Below are positions 6,299 to 6,348 of a stretch of 6,348 bases of DNA, piece after piece. Made by a program: the position numbers and the translations under genes. Every line of letters begins with the position of its first letter. Within the stretch, counting starts at the first letter, position 1. Source of the DNA: an uncultured Methanobrevibacter sp. (GTDB lineage Archaea; Methanobacteriota; Methanobacteria; Methanobacteriales; Methanobacteriaceae); contig CAMODR010000080.1 of the NCBI GenBank assembly GCA_946611495.1, forward strand, positions 1-6,348, given 5' to 3'. The notes beneath the pieces are model-generated. The model saw nothing but the letters and a program-made list of their open reading frames with translations. It was not told the origin of the DNA and made no database searches.

Positions 6299-6348
6299 TT
6301 CCAATGAAATTATAAAAATAAAAACTCAAATTTAATATAAAAATAAAA

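Overview
The window reads as chromosomal DNA of a methanogenic archaeon, most likely Methanobrevibacter or a close relative in Methanobacteriales. The evidence is a very A/T-rich sequence, a GMP synthetase split into two separate archaeal-type subunits, an archaea-specific NreA repair protein with a PCNA-binding tail, and a large Asn-rich surface protein of the adhesin-like class typical of gut Methanobrevibacter. The genus is inferred from memory of these families, not from a search.

All six supported genes lie on the minus strand, so transcription runs from right to left. In that order they are: guaAA (glutamine amidotransferase subunit of GMP synthetase, 6246-5680); a 79-residue acidic protein of unknown function (5572-5333); guaAB (ATP-pyrophosphatase subunit, 5288-4362); nreA (DNA repair, 4173-2980); a divergent DegT-like PLP enzyme (2861-1842); and the N-terminal 522 residues of a secreted adhesin-like beta-helix protein that runs off the left edge (1566-1). 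No RNA gene, CRISPR array, insertion sequence or prophage gene was seen.

GuaAA and GuaAB together convert XMP to GMP: GuaAA releases ammonia from glutamine and GuaAB adenylates XMP and aminates it. The small gene between them is the most obvious unknown. It sits inside a metabolic cluster and is preceded by a perfect palindrome and two tandem TATA-like elements, which could be an internal, regulated promoter. After guaAB comes a nested palindrome followed by a T-rich tract, so this group probably ends there. nreA and the PLP enzyme are separated by 118 bases that contain an 11-base tandem array. The adhesin-like gene has its own A/T-rich upstream region with a 40-base-spaced direct repeat.

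The strangest feature is the start of the adhesin-like gene. It has the strongest Shine-Dalgarno sequence in the window and an intact signal peptide. However, its frame has no ATG, GTG, TTG or CTG between the upstream stop codons and the hydrophobic core, and the best-placed initiation codon is ATC. No defence or mobile system was found. The candidates for new biology are the small protein in the guaA cluster, the non-standard start, and the short repeat arrays between genes.
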